Shown here piece after piece: positions 18,290 to 29,684 of a stretch of 64,000 nucleotides of DNA (the first letter of the stretch is position 1; every line of letters starts with the position of its first letter). Made by a program: the position numbers and the translations under genes. Location of the stretch: positions 21,938 to 85,937 of the forward strand of contig CAZGCA010000011.1 in assembly GCA_964524145.1 (NCBI GenBank), given 5' to 3'. The notes under the pieces are model-generated. The model saw only the letters and a list, made by a program, of their open reading frames with translations. It was not told the DNA's origin and did not search any database. Source of the stretch: CAZGCA01 sp964524145 (GTDB taxonomy: Bacteria > Hydrogenedentota > CAZGCA01).

Positions 18290-20636
18290 AGTGAACCCAT
18301 TTCTTGGCACCCTTCAACTGTAGAAGGGTCAGTATCAGGATGAGCACGAAGAGTATCCACGCCTGCGCCGACGCATACCCCATCTTGAAGTAGCGGAACG
18401 CATTGTTGAACAGGTAATACACGTAGAACAGCGTCGAGTCTGCCGGCTCGCCTGCCGTCAGCACGACCGCCTGTGCAAAGATCTGAAATACGCCTATCAC
18501 CCCCACCACGAGCGTGAAGAAGATGTACGGCGTCAACATTGGGAGTGTTATGCGCGTGAACTTGCGCCACCAGCCCGCCCCGTCTATCGCGGCGGCTTCG
18601 TAGAGCGACTCCGGTATCCCCTGCAAGCCCGCGAGCCAGAGTATCATTCCCCCGCCGGCTGCCCACAGGCCCATCAGAACCATGGCCGGTTTCGCCCAGC
18701 GCGGGTCCTGAAGCCACGCCGGAGGCGTCGTGCCCGTCCACTTGCATATCGTCGCACCGAGCAGCACGTTGATACCGCCGTTGGGGTTCAGCAGCACGTA
18801 CCACAGAACGGCCGACGCCACAATTGGCGTGATGGCCGGCAGGTAGTATACTGCGCGGTAGAACGACATGCCACGCACCTTGGTGTTGAGCAGCAACGCG
18901 ATTGAGAGACTGATACACATCCCCAACGGCAGGCTGAGAACCATGAACGTCGTGTTCCACAACGATTTCCAGAAAAGGGGATCGTTCACGAGCAGCGACC
19001 TGTAGTTGCTCAAACCGACGAATCGCGCGGGATGAATAACGTCGTAATCGCAGAAGCTCATCACGATCGAGACGATTATCGGCCCCAACGTGAGCACCGT
19101 AAACCCGATGAGCCAAGGACTTATGAAGACGGGCCCCATAATGTTGTCGTAGCGGCGAAGCCGGCTTCTGACACGCTCCTGCCGTGACCGCCTGAAGATT
19201 ATCGCGGCGAGTATCGCGAGACTGACCGCCACTATCGCCCAGACGTAACGCCAGTCCAGCAGCGGGGCTTCCTCGCGCCCATAATAGAGGTCAAGGTGCT
19301 CCTGAATGCGCCGTGTGGTGTCGTTAATGGCCTCCTCAGGCGTCATCTGGCCGTACCCCACCCTGTTTACGGCTCGCAGCATTTCGTCGCGAGCTGCAGC
19401 CGATACGGGCGTCAAAGGGGTTGGCACCATCTTGTCCATCAGCCCGCGACACACTTCGTAGGCTGCTTGCAGGTTCGGGTCTCTCAGCCCATAATCCCGC
19501 ACAAGTGCTTCCGTAACCCTGCGGTTCGTGTGGAACCCTATGTAGAGCTGGTCGCGTCCCTTGTTGCGTGCATATTCCAGGTCCGCCTTGAACTTGATCA
19601 GGCGTCCCTCGGGAGAGTTAACGAACGAGATGAACTGCCAGGCTTCCTCCGGGTGGTGAGCGTTGTGCGGGATCATGTAGCACGTGCCCGTCGGCGACAT
19701 GGTGGCAACGTTGTCCCCTGTAGGTGTCGGAACTGGTGCGATGCCAAGGTCCAGATCCGGGCTGAACCGCGCCACGCGAAATATCACCCAGTCGTCCTCA
19801 ACCGACATCGCTATCTTGCCTTGCCCGAATGGGTTCAGTTCTTCAACCACGAGATTTGCTGCGGCGAACTTGTTATAGGCCTCGCGCCCTCCCATCGCAT
19901 CGAACAGCGACGTGATAAATGTCAGCGTCTTCACGCCAGCGGGACTGTTGAGCAGGCAGTTCCGGCCGTCCTCGCTGAACGCGCGGGCACCTGCTAACGC
20001 CATGTAGAAGATGAGATCGTCGCGGTTGTAGATCACAAGACCCAACTGCGTTATGTTTCCCTCATCGTCCTTAATCGTCAGCTTCTCAGTGCAGTCGCGC
20101 CACTCGTCCCATGTTCTCGGGGGCCTGTCCGGGTCGAGTCCGGCCTTGCGGAACAGCTCCCGGTTGTAAGACAGGACAAGCGTGATCGCCCCCTCCGGAA
20201 TGGCGTACAGGTGACCGTCGTAGAAACACTGTTCCCATGCACCTCGATAGTAGTCGTCCGGGTTGATCGCGAATTGTTGGTCCTTGTGGCGGTCGGCAAA
20301 TTCGTCGAGCGGCATCAGGATGTCGCGTGCCGCGATATCGCCGAGCAATAGGGTCTCCCGCCGGAATACGTCGGGTGGCGAGTTGCCCACCACGCCCGAG
20401 AGCAGTTTCTGGAGATCCTGCCCCCGGTCAGTGGGTCCTATCACGACGCGCACGTTCGGGTGCAGCCGCTCGAATTCCTCAATGACGGCGTACCACCCGA
20501 ACCGTGATACGCCCATGTGCATCCCCCACACGCGCAACGGGATACGGTCATCGGCGGTGGTAGCGGAACCGGCCCATGAACAAAGCAGGGCACAGGCCCC
20601 CAGAACCCGACCGAGAGTTGCAGAAAACCTTGTCAC
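18282..20636 (-). CDS. Fused sugar-binding protein and CUT1 permease (SBP-MalF fusion)
   Basis: One uninterrupted 784-residue frame joins two ABC-importer parts. After a signal-like N-terminus, residues about 30-440 form an extracellular solute-binding protein ('PLRVWGMHMGVSRF', 'YAIPEGAITLVLSYNRELFR', 'TCYMIPHNAHHPEEAWQFIS'). A membrane segment, 'YVWAIVAVSLAILAAIIF', then a basic cytoplasmic stretch lead into a MalF-type permease with the EAA loop 'EAAAIDGAGWWRKFTRITLP'. The start is uncertain: GTG 20636 gives the better signal peptide, ATG 20681 is the alternative. The MalG partner overlaps downstream. The paralogous system at 60699-62967 has these as two genes. The substrate is presumably an oligosaccharide; the ATPase must come from elsewhere. 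Confidence 0.9.
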   Translation of the reverse strand: MTRFSATLGRVLGACALLCSWAGSATTADDRIPLRVWGMHMGVSRFGWYAVIEEFERLHPNVRVVIGPTDRGQDLQKLLSGVVGNSPPDVFRRETLLLGDIAARDILMPLDEFADRHKDQQFAINPDDYYRGAWEQCFYDGHLYAIPEGAITLVLSYNRELFRKAGLDPDRPPRTWDEWRDCTEKLTIKDDEGNITQLGLVIYNRDDLIFYMALAGARAFSEDGRNCLLNSPAGVKTLTFITSLFDAMGGREAYNKFAAANLVVEELNPFGQGKIAMSVEDDWVIFRVARFSPDLDLGIAPVPTPTGDNVATMSPTGTCYMIPHNAHHPEEAWQFISFVNSPEGRLIKFKADLEYARNKGRDQLYIGFHTNRRVTEALVRDYGLRDPNLQAAYEVCRGLMDKMVPTPLTPVSAAARDEMLRAVNRVGYGQMTPEEAINDTTRRIQEHLDLYYGREEAPLLDWRYVWAIVAVSLAILAAIIFRRSRQERVRSRLRRYDNIMGPVFISPWLIGFTVLTLGPIIVSIVMSFCDYDVIHPARFVGLSNYRSLLVNDPLFWKSLWNTTFMVLSLPLGMCISLSIALLLNTKVRGMSFYRAVYYLPAITPIVASAVLWYVLLNPNGGINVLLGATICKWTGTTPPAWLQDPRWAKPAMVLMGLWAAGGGMILWLAGLQGIPESLYEAAAIDGAGWWRKFTRITLPMLTPYIFFTLVVGVIGVFQIFAQAVVLTAGEPADSTLFYVYYLFNNAFRYFKMGYASAQAWILFVLILILTLLQLKGAKKWVHYG

Positions 20637-20735
20637 CAAGAAGCCATCCTGATCATCCGGAAAGAGCAAGCCACAGGCCATTAGAGATGCTCACGCCCAG
20701 GTTCTGAAGCTTGTCTTGAGGTCTCTTCGTAGAGA

Positions 20736-20765
20736 AGGATACACTCTCTCGACAGACTGTGTCAA
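20736..20765 (-). promoter_or_regulatory. Promoter of the SBP-permease fusion operon
   Basis: On the minus strand TTGACA (20765-20760), 18-bp spacer and TATCCT (20741-20736), reading toward the fusion gene. It is divergent from the atp promoter about 25 bp away. Confidence 0.5.
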
Positions 20766-20789
20766 CATACCGCAAAGCGCATCCTCGCC

Positions 20790-20819
20790 TTGACTTTTCG
20801 GGGGGTGAAATGGTAGTAT
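20790..20819 (+). promoter_or_regulatory. Promoter of the ATP synthase operon
   Basis: TTGACT (20790-20795), 18-bp spacer and TAGTAT (20814-20819), followed by an AAAGGAG site and the TTG start of the first gene at 20883. Confidence 0.5.
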
Positions 20820-20882
20820 TGAGCGTCTTGAATTGTGCCCGTAGCGGGGTGAGAATCGCACGTTGAAAGGAGATGACCGCTC

Positions 20883-21101
20883 TTGAGGCGTGCCGAGAAC
20901 CGCGAGGCGCTTCGTTACCTGGGACTTGTGTCCCAGGTGGGCCTCATCATGGTCGGTTGCGTCTTGGGAGGCCTGTTCATCGGCCTGTTCATCGACAGAC
21001 GAATCGGACGGCTCGGTCCGTTCACGATCGCACTCACCATCCTGGGAGTGGCAGGAGGGTTCTGGCAGGTTTACAGGGTCATCATGAAGATGCAGGACTG
21101 A
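20883..21101 (+). CDS. AtpZ/AtpI-like small membrane protein of the ATP synthase operon
   Basis: A 72-residue protein starting with TTG, placed by an AAAGGAG site ten bases upstream. It has two hydrophobic helices, 'LVSQVGLIMVGCVLGGLFIG' and 'TIALTILGVAGGFWQVYRVI', joined by the basic turn 'DRRIGR'. This matches the F0F1-ATPase gene1 (AtpZ/AtpQ) family that opens many atp operons and helps assembly of the c ring or Mg2+ handling. It is 4 bp from the next gene. Small size limits certainty about the exact subfamily. Confidence 0.75.
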   Translation: MRRAENREALRYLGLVSQVGLIMVGCVLGGLFIGLFIDRRIGRLGPFTIALTILGVAGGFWQVYRVIMKMQD

Positions 21102-21105
21102 AGCG

Positions 21106-21495
21106 GTGGACACGTACCGCACATTCCAGGCGACCGTGCTCAGACGCGCGGCTGTTGGTACGGTGGTCGTCTCGATAATCCTCCTGGCTGTCTTTTCTTT
21201 GTCGGCGGCACTGGGATTTGTTCTTGGTGCGTTTGTCAGCGTCGTAAACTTCCGGCTCATGGTGCTCAACTCCTACAAGGTTCTTGATGTAGCCCCGAAA
21301 CAGGCTCAGGCGGGAGCGTACAAGTGGGCGGGATTGAGGTATGTGATGATGGCGCTGGCGCTTGCCGTGGCGGCAGGTTCGGCGCGATTCGAACTGCTTG
21401 CGACGGCCTGCGGTTTGTTTGTGTCTCAGTTGGCAATTGTCTCCGCGCATGTCCGGCCCGGGGCTACCGGGAATGCGGTCGGAACCAATGAGTAG
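21106..21495 (+). CDS. atpI: ATP synthase subunit I (AtpI)
   Basis: A 129-residue protein starting with GTG, with four hydrophobic segments (about residues 15-35, 36-50, 73-90, 95-113). The position between the small AtpZ-like gene and atpB, and the pattern 'LGFVLGAFVSVVNFRLMVLN', fit the ATP synthase I chain family, whose members chaperone assembly of the c ring, notably in Na+-type enzymes. The family diverges strongly in sequence, so the call rests largely on synteny and topology. Confidence 0.7.
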   Translation: MDTYRTFQATVLRRAAVGTVVVSIILLAVFSLSAALGFVLGAFVSVVNFRLMVLNSYKVLDVAPKQAQAGAYKWAGLRYVMMALALAVAAGSARFELLATACGLFVSQLAIVSAHVRPGATGNAVGTNE

Positions 21496-21513
21496 CTGCA
21501 CGTTGAACACGCG

Positions 21514-22248
21514 ATGGAAGAGATAGGCGTCACCTATTCGTGGAAGATTCCGTGGCTCAGTGACTACTCGGAATCGTTCTTCCAGATAAACTACCACACG
21601 GTGTTTCATACGTGGGTGGTCATTGGGGGTATCATCCTGTTTGCGCTCGCTGTGAGGCGGCGGATGGGGTCGATACCGGGCCGGCTCCAGATCGTTGCTG
21701 AGATGTACGTCCGGGCGTTCGACAATCTCGTGACGGACTCGCTCGAGTTCGAATCGAAGGAGGCGAACCGCAAGTATCTGCCGCTGATTGGCACGCTTTT
21801 CATATTCGTGGCTCTATGCAACTACATAGGGTTCCTGCCCCCGACACCCCTTTTGGGCCGGATCGTACCGAACTGGAGCGGGTGGAGCGAGCCGACAAGC
21901 GATCTCAACACGACGCTCGGGCTCGGCATAATGGGGTTCTGCATCGTCATTTACACGGCGATCAGGGTCAAGGGGTTGTGGGGATACATCAAGAGCTATG
22001 CTGAACCCATCTTCATTATGGCGCCGCTGAATGTAGTAGGCGAGATCGCAAAGGTCATATCGATCTCGTTCCGTCTGTTCGGCAACATCAAAGGCGGCGC
22101 GATAATAATTCTCGTCGTCTCGTTCCTCGTGCGCTATCTGGTGCTGCCTGTTCCGCTCAGCCTCTTCTTTGTCTTTTTTGTCGGGACGGTGCAGGCGTTT
22201 GTCTTCACCATGCTGACGTTGACGTATATCTCGGTAGCGATCAAATGA
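21514..22248 (+). CDS. atpB: ATP synthase F0 subunit a
   Basis: The stator half-channel subunit, 244 residues with about five to six membrane helices. The essential stator arginine is in 'ISISFRLFGNIKGG', preceded by 'PLNVVGEIAK', and the C-terminal helix 'VQAFVFTMLTLTYISVAI' is typical. An acidic N-terminal domain and 'NTTLGLGIMGF' also match. It is followed 19 bp later by the unusual triple c-subunit gene, so this subunit a must work against a rotor in which most hairpins of that subunit lack a carboxylate. Residues alone do not tell Na+ from H+ specificity here. Confidence 0.95.
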   Translation: MEEIGVTYSWKIPWLSDYSESFFQINYHTVFHTWVVIGGIILFALAVRRRMGSIPGRLQIVAEMYVRAFDNLVTDSLEFESKEANRKYLPLIGTLFIFVALCNYIGFLPPTPLLGRIVPNWSGWSEPTSDLNTTLGLGIMGFCIVIYTAIRVKGLWGYIKSYAEPIFIMAPLNVVGEIAKVISISFRLFGNIKGGAIIILVVSFLVRYLVLPVPLSLFFVFFVGTVQAFVFTMLTLTYISVAIK

Positions 22249-22255
22249 ACCGTAG

Positions 22256-23002
<747 letters not shown>

Positions 23003-23007
23003 AGGAA

Positions 23008-23455
<448 letters not shown>

Positions 23456-23530
23456 CGGAAAACTCTGTAGCAAAGGGGCAATGTTGCTGCCACTGCGGGC
23501 AAACGGCACGTAACAAGGTGCGGCTTACGT

Positions 23531-23950
23531 ATGATTAGTCTAAACTTCACCATGATCATCCAGGTCGCGAGCTTTCTCTTCCTGATGTTTGTGTTGAAGA
23601 GACTGCTCTTCGGGCCGCTCACCAGGATCATGGACAAGCGGGATAGCGACGTCAAGGGTGCAAACGAGCGCGCCGGGAGGCTCGAGAAGGAAACGCAGGA
23701 AAGCCAACGGGCATACACCCGACAGATACTCGACGCGAAGAGGGAAGGCATCGCGCTCGAGGCCAACATGGAGAGCGAGGCCATCCTCGATCGAGCACGA
23801 ATAGTCTCGGACAGACGAGCGGAGCACTCGGAACAGATCCGCAAGCTCAGAGAGGGGCTTGACGGACAGATTCAGGCGGAAGAAGCGGAGATCGAGGATC
23901 GCGTGCAGTCGTGTGCTGAGGCGATCGTTGAGCGAATAATGAGCGGTTGA
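23531..23950 (+). CDS. atpF: ATP synthase F0 subunit b (first copy)
   Basis: Peripheral-stalk subunit, 139 residues: one N-terminal membrane helix 'MIIQVASFLFLMFVLKRLLF' then a long charged amphipathic helix ('RIMDKRDSDVKGANERAGRL') that dimerises and runs up to F1. The 'FGPLTRIMDKRD' after the membrane helix is typical. It is shorter than most b subunits (about 156-170). Its stop overlaps the start region of a second b-type gene, so the stalk is probably a b/b' heterodimer as in photosynthetic bacteria. Confidence 0.9.
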   Translation: MISLNFTMIIQVASFLFLMFVLKRLLFGPLTRIMDKRDSDVKGANERAGRLEKETQESQRAYTRQILDAKREGIALEANMESEAILDRARIVSDRRAEHSEQIRKLREGLDGQIQAEEAEIEDRVQSCAEAIVERIMSG

Positions 23951-23955
23951 TCGTG

Positions 23956-24603
23956 ATGGCCATGTCGAGCGACTATCGAAACGGGAAATTGTGGAAGGCC
24001 GCTTTTGTCGTTATGGCGGTGACACTCGCCGCCGCGGTCTTCTGCTTGCATGCGCTTGCCGCTGGCGAAGCGCATGCGCAGGAGCGTCCCGGTGCAGTCG
24101 GCCGAGTTGTGGGCTCGGACGCGTGGCGGGTGGTCTGGACATGGGCCAACTTCCTGCTGATCGTCGTGGTGGTATACAAGCTGGCTGCCAAGCCGTTGCT
24201 CAGGTTCCTCGACCGGAAGATCGAAGACATAAAGAACGCTGTATCGGCGTCACGCAAACGGGAGGAAGCAGCCCGTGCATCGTTCGATGAGATCGAGGAT
24301 CGGCTCGCGCACGTCGCGGACGACACGGGACAAATCGGGAAACGCGCAGAATCGATCGGCGACGTTGCCCGGAAACGCATTCTCGCAGACGCTGACGCGG
24401 TCTGCGAGCGACTCGGCGAGCAGCATGCGCAAGCGACCGAGCGCGAATATGGAGCGGCACGTGACTCGGTTCGTAGAAGGGTGTTGGAATCATCTATGAG
24501 GCGTGCGGAAACAATGCTCAGGGCACAGTTGAGCGACGAGGAACAGCGGACGCTCATTGACAGGTTCATCGAGCGGCTGGAGACCATGGAGATAGAAGCG
24601 TGA
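23956..24603 (+). CDS. atpF: ATP synthase F0 subunit b (second, longer copy)
   Basis: A 215-residue b-type subunit. It opens with a basic region and a hydrophobic stretch ending 'ALAAGEAHAQ', resembling a signal peptide, followed by the true membrane anchor 'ANFLLIVVVVYKLAAKPLLR' and a long coiled-coil helix 'FLDRKIEDIKNAVSASRKRE'. The C-terminal part 'RRAETMLRAQLSDEEQRTLI' matches the end of b subunits that bind delta. The ATG at 23956 is chosen; TTG at 23947 overlapping the previous stop is possible. The stop overlaps atpH. It pairs with the shorter copy upstream. Confidence 0.88.
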   Translation: MAMSSDYRNGKLWKAAFVVMAVTLAAAVFCLHALAAGEAHAQERPGAVGRVVGSDAWRVVWTWANFLLIVVVVYKLAAKPLLRFLDRKIEDIKNAVSASRKREEAARASFDEIEDRLAHVADDTGQIGKRAESIGDVARKRILADADAVCERLGEQHAQATEREYGAARDSVRRRVLESSMRRAETMLRAQLSDEEQRTLIDRFIERLETMEIEA

Positions 24604-25148
24604 TGCGGGATCGGGCGGTGAGCGAACGGTACGCGCGGGCGTTGCTGGAGCTTGTGCCGGACGACGGGCAGCTCGACGCGGTTGCGCAACAGCTCGGCGA
24701 TGCCGCTCAGGCCATCGCCGGAAACGATGAGTTGATGGCCGTGTTGATGAACCGTTCGATCGAACCGTCCTCGAGAAGCGCGGTGCTCGATAAGGTGCTC
24801 GAAAGGTTTGACGTTCTCGACGTTGTCAAGCGTTTCGTGAGGGTTGTCGACGCCAACGGCCGGTTGGCGCTGCTGGAGGGCATACCTGATGTGTTCCGCG
24901 AGCTGGTTGACGAGAAGCTCAGTCGCGGGCGCGCCCACATTACGACGGCGATACCCCTGGATGATGACCGTTGCGAGAGACTGCGCCGGAAACTGTCGGA
25001 GCTCATGGACAAGAAGATAGAGATAATCGCCGAGGTAGACCCCGAGATAGTTGGTGGTGTGGTAGCTCGAATCGGGACGCTCGTGATAGACGGGAGCGTG
25101 CGTGGCAGACTCGAACGAATGGCGTTGGAACTCATTGAGGAGAGTTAG
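24603..25148 (+). CDS. atpH: ATP synthase F1 subunit delta
   Basis: Links the peripheral stalk to the top of F1. The 181-residue protein begins 'MRDRAVSERYARALLEL', the usual opening of delta/OSCP, has the helical N-terminal domain, and ends with the beta-rich C-terminal part 'EIIAEVDPEIVGGVVARIGT' followed by 'IDGSVRGRLERMA', a strong family signature. The ATG at 24603 overlaps the preceding stop; a GTG at 24600 is in frame. It stops 3 bp before atpA. Confidence 0.94.
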   Translation: MRDRAVSERYARALLELVPDDGQLDAVAQQLGDAAQAIAGNDELMAVLMNRSIEPSSRSAVLDKVLERFDVLDVVKRFVRVVDANGRLALLEGIPDVFRELVDEKLSRGRAHITTAIPLDDDRCERLRRKLSELMDKKIEIIAEVDPEIVGGVVARIGTLVIDGSVRGRLERMALELIEES

Positions 25149-25151
25149 ACT

Positions 25152-26738
25152 GTGAAGATCGATCCAACCGAGATCACAGAGATAATCAAGCAGCAGATCG
25201 CGGGCTACGACAAAACTGTGGACGTTGACGAAGTCGGCACGGTCATTGAGGCCGGCGACGGTATAGCCCGCGTATACGGTCTTCGCAAAGCGATGGCGGG
25301 GGAGTTGCTGCGGTTCCCACACGACATCAACGGGATGACGCTCAATCTGGAAAAGGACAACGTCGGCGCGGCCATACTCGGCGACTATGCACTTATCAAG
25401 GAGGGCGACACCGTCCATCGTACGGGCAGGATCTCGGAAACCCCGGTCGGCGAGGCGCTGGTCGGGCGGGTCGTGAACGCCTTAGGCCAGCCGCTGGACG
25501 GCAAGGGCCCGATTCCCACTACAGAGCGACAACCTGTCGAGCGTATAGCGCCGGGAGTCATCGATAGGCTCCCGGTGAACAAACCGCTGCAGACCGGGCT
25601 GAAAGCCATCGACGCCATGGTGCCTATCGGCCGCGGCCAGCGCGAGCTTATCATCGGCGACCGTCAGACCGGCAAGACTGCGCTGGCCATAGACACTATC
25701 CTCAACCAGGAGGCAGGCGACGTGGTGTGCATCTACGTCGCGATAGGCCAGAAGCGATCAACGGTCGCCCAGGTTATCAAAACGCTCGAAGAACACAACG
25801 CGATGTCCTACACCATCGTCGTCGCGGCGACGGCGAGCGAACCGGCACCGCTCCAGTATCTTGCACCTTATACCGGATGCGCCATGGGCGAGTTTTTCCG
25901 CGATAACGGTCGCGATGCACTCATGATATACGATGATCTGTCGAAACATGCCGTTGCCTACCGGCAACTCTCGTTGCTGCTGAGACGTCCCCCGGGCCGC
26001 GAGGCATATCCCGGGGATGTGTTCTATCTCCACTCGAGGCTGCTCGAACGGGCGGCGCGGCTGAACGACGAGCAAGGCGGCGGGTCGTTGACGGCGTTGC
26101 CCATAATCGAGACGCAGGCGGGCGACGTCTCCGCCTACATACCAACCAACGTCATCTCGATCACCGACGGCCAGATATACCTCGAGTCCGACCTGTTCTT
26201 CGCGGGTCAACGGCCTGCCATCAACGCGGGGCTCAGCGTGTCGCGCGTCGGCGGTAACGCGCAAATAAAGGCCATGAAACAGATCGCCGGCACGCTGCGG
26301 CTCGATCTCGCCCAGTACAGCGAGCTTTCGGCGTTTGCGCAGTTCGGCAGCGATCTCGACAAGGCCACACAGGACCAGTTGGCGCGCGGCGAACGTCTGA
26401 CAGAGATGCTCAAACAGAACCAGTACCAGCCGCTGCCGGTTGACAAGCAGGTATTGATGATCTATGCGGCAACAAACGGGTATCTGGACCACTACGAAGT
26501 GGGCGACGTGGGGGGGTACGAATCCGAGCTCTACAGGTTTATCGACGCTCAGCACCCCGAGATAGGCACCGAGATCATTGAACAGGGCGAGCTCAGCGAC
26601 GAGCTTAGAAAGAAGATCGACGCCGCCCTCGACGAGTTCAAAGAACACTTTGTTCCTCCCGAAACGGCCGCTGAAAAGCTGCCTGAACAACCCGACGAGA
26701 CTGACGAGGACGACGAGGAACCGGACGAAAAACAGTAA
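25152..26738 (+). CDS. atpA: ATP synthase F1 subunit alpha
   Basis: Non-catalytic nucleotide-binding subunit, 528 residues, close to the usual length. The P-loop is '[14 protein letters not shown]' (about 169-182), and '[20 protein letters not shown]' and '[20 protein letters not shown]' are canonical. It starts with GTG 3 bp after atpH. After the normal C-terminal helix it adds a strongly acidic tail of about 25 residues ('[17 protein letters not shown]'), which most alpha subunits lack. It belongs to the single operon and should form the alpha3beta3 head with AtpD. Confidence 0.97.
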   Translation: MKIDPTEITEIIKQQIAGYDKTVDVDEVGTVIEAGDGIARVYGLRKAMAGELLRFPHDINGMTLNLEKDNVGAAILGDYALIKEGDTVHRTGRISETPVGEALVGRVVNALGQPLDGKGPIPTTERQPVERIAPGVIDRLPVNKPLQTGLKAIDAMVPIGRGQRELIIGDRQTGKTALAIDTILNQEAGDVVCIYVAIGQKRSTVAQVIKTLEEHNAMSYTIVVAATASEPAPLQYLAPYTGCAMGEFFRDNGRDALMIYDDLSKHAVAYRQLSLLLRRPPGREAYPGDVFYLHSRLLERAARLNDEQGGGSLTALPIIETQAGDVSAYIPTNVISITDGQIYLESDLFFAGQRPAINAGLSVSRVGGNAQIKAMKQIAGTLRLDLAQYSELSAFAQFGSDLDKATQDQLARGERLTEMLKQNQYQPLPVDKQVLMIYAATNGYLDHYEVGDVGGYESELYRFIDAQHPEIGTEIIEQGELSDELRKKIDAALDEFKEHFVPPETAAEKLPEQPDETDEDDEEPDEKQ

Positions 26739-26756
26739 GCACTGGTTAGTTGCTAT

Positions 26757-27617
26757 ATGGCTACTCTACGTGACATACGACGGCGCATCAACAGCGTAAA
26801 GAGCACGCAGCAGATCACCCGCGCCATGAAGATGGTGGCTGCCGCGCGGTTGCGCCACGCGCAGGAGGCTGTCGAGCAGGCCCGACCGTACGCATACAGG
26901 CTGCAATCGGTGGTGAGCTCGCTGGTGTTGCGCGCCGAGAAGGACCTCCATCCGCTGCTCGACGTGCGTGAGCCGAAGCGGACAGACCTCGTGGTCGTGA
27001 CCTCGGACCGCGGATTGTGCGGCGGGTTCAACTCGAACATACTTCGTCACGCTATGGAGTACATCAACGCGGAGGCGGGAGGCAAGGAAATATCGTTGAC
27101 GCTGCTGGGCAGGAAGGCGAGAGAGTTTTTCCGGCGGCGCAGGTTCGTGCCCAACAACGTGCACATCGGTATCTCTGAAGACATCACGTACCACTCCGCG
27201 AGCATAGTCGTTGACGAGCTTGTTCAGGACTACTCCCAGGAGAAGCGGGACGAGCTTGTCTTCATCTACAACGAGTTTAAGTCTGCAATACAACAGAAGG
27301 TTGTGGTCGAGAAACTGTTGCCGTTTACCCCCATCGAGCCTGACGAGGATAGGGTTGTCATAGACTACCTGTACGAGCCGAGCGAAGGGGCCGTGCTCGA
27401 CGATCTGCTCGAGAAGCATCTCAGGATCCAGGTCTACAGGATACTGCTCGAATCGTCGGCCAGCGAACACGGCGCGCGCATGACTGCCATGGACTCAGCC
27501 ACAAACAACGCAGACGATATGATAGCCACGCTCACCCTGCACTACAACCGTGCGCGCCAGGCGGCTATCACGAACGAACTCATAGAGATTGTCAGCGGTG
27601 CGGAGGCGCTGAAATGA
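26757..27617 (+). CDS. atpG: ATP synthase F1 subunit gamma
   Basis: Central-stalk subunit that turns inside alpha3beta3, 286 residues. The N-terminal helix 'RDIRRRINSVKSTQQITRAM' and 'KMVAAARLRHAQEA' and the C-terminal 'MTAMDSATNNADDMI' with 'NRARQAAITNELIEIVSGAE' are the two halves of the rotor coiled coil and are highly conserved. The middle Rossmann-like domain has 'VVTSDRGLCGGFNSNI'. It sits between atpA (18-bp gap) and atpD (54-bp gap). Confidence 0.97.
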   Translation: MATLRDIRRRINSVKSTQQITRAMKMVAAARLRHAQEAVEQARPYAYRLQSVVSSLVLRAEKDLHPLLDVREPKRTDLVVVTSDRGLCGGFNSNILRHAMEYINAEAGGKEISLTLLGRKAREFFRRRRFVPNNVHIGISEDITYHSASIVVDELVQDYSQEKRDELVFIYNEFKSAIQQKVVVEKLLPFTPIEPDEDRVVIDYLYEPSEGAVLDDLLEKHLRIQVYRILLESSASEHGARMTAMDSATNNADDMIATLTLHYNRARQAAITNELIEIVSGAEALK

Positions 27618-29141
<1,524 letters not shown>

Positions 29142-29144
29142 AAG

Positions 29145-29570
29145 ATGGCCGATGCCCCCCTGTTGAAGATAGAGGTCGTAGCGCCCGACAAATCTCCGCT
29201 GGAATCCGAAGGAACCGCAGTGGTCATCCCGGGTCGCGCCGGTGATTTCGGCGTGCTTCCTGGACACACGGAACTGCTCTCCCTGCTTCGCGTCGGTGAG
29301 ATGATGATCGAAAGTCCCGGCGCGACGATCCATTATGCAGTCAACGGCGGCTACGCCGAGGTCCGCGACGACAAGGTGCTCGTGCTTACGCAGACAATCG
29401 AGCAAGCGGAGGAGATAGACGTCGAGCGGGCAGAACGAGCAAAAGAGAGGGCGGAAACGCGGCTTGCCGAGCCCTCTCAAGAGGGGATAAACGTTTGGCG
29501 CGCTGAGCTGGCCTTGCAGCGTGCGCTCATCAGGCTCCAGGTTGCTTCAAAACACCGGGGTATGTACTGA
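29145..29570 (+). CDS. atpC: ATP synthase F1 subunit epsilon
   Basis: Central-stalk subunit contacting gamma and the c ring, 141 residues. It shows the beta-sandwich domain with 'VVIPGRAGDFGVLPGHTELL' and 'YAVNGGYAEVRDDKVLVLTQ', then two C-terminal helices 'ERAKERAETRLAE' and 'AELALQRALIRLQVA' that can inhibit ATP hydrolysis when extended. It is the last gene of the operon; the next gene has its own promoter. Confidence 0.96.
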   Translation: MADAPLLKIEVVAPDKSPLESEGTAVVIPGRAGDFGVLPGHTELLSLLRVGEMMIESPGATIHYAVNGGYAEVRDDKVLVLTQTIEQAEEIDVERAERAKERAETRLAEPSQEGINVWRAELALQRALIRLQVASKHRGMY

Positions 29571-29597
29571 GAACTCCGAGGCTGCATCTCACCACGG

Positions 29598-29627
29598 TTG
29601 CGCCCATCTCGAAAATCATGCTATAGT
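29598..29627 (+). promoter_or_regulatory. Promoter upstream of the GspE/PilB-like ATPase
   Basis: TTGCGC (29598-29603), 18-bp spacer and TATAGT (29622-29627), with the preferred TTG start at 29685 behind a GGAG site. It separates this gene from the atp operon. Confidence 0.45.
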
Positions 29628-29684
29628 AGTTGCAGCAAGTGGGGACAAGCGAACACTGTTTTCATCGTTAGTTGTGGAGCCGAG

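Noticed and set aside
23973..25418. A 481-codon minus-strand frame across the atp operon
   Set aside because: Fully antisense to atpF, atpH and the start of atpA, with low-complexity Ser/Arg-rich translation and no family signature.
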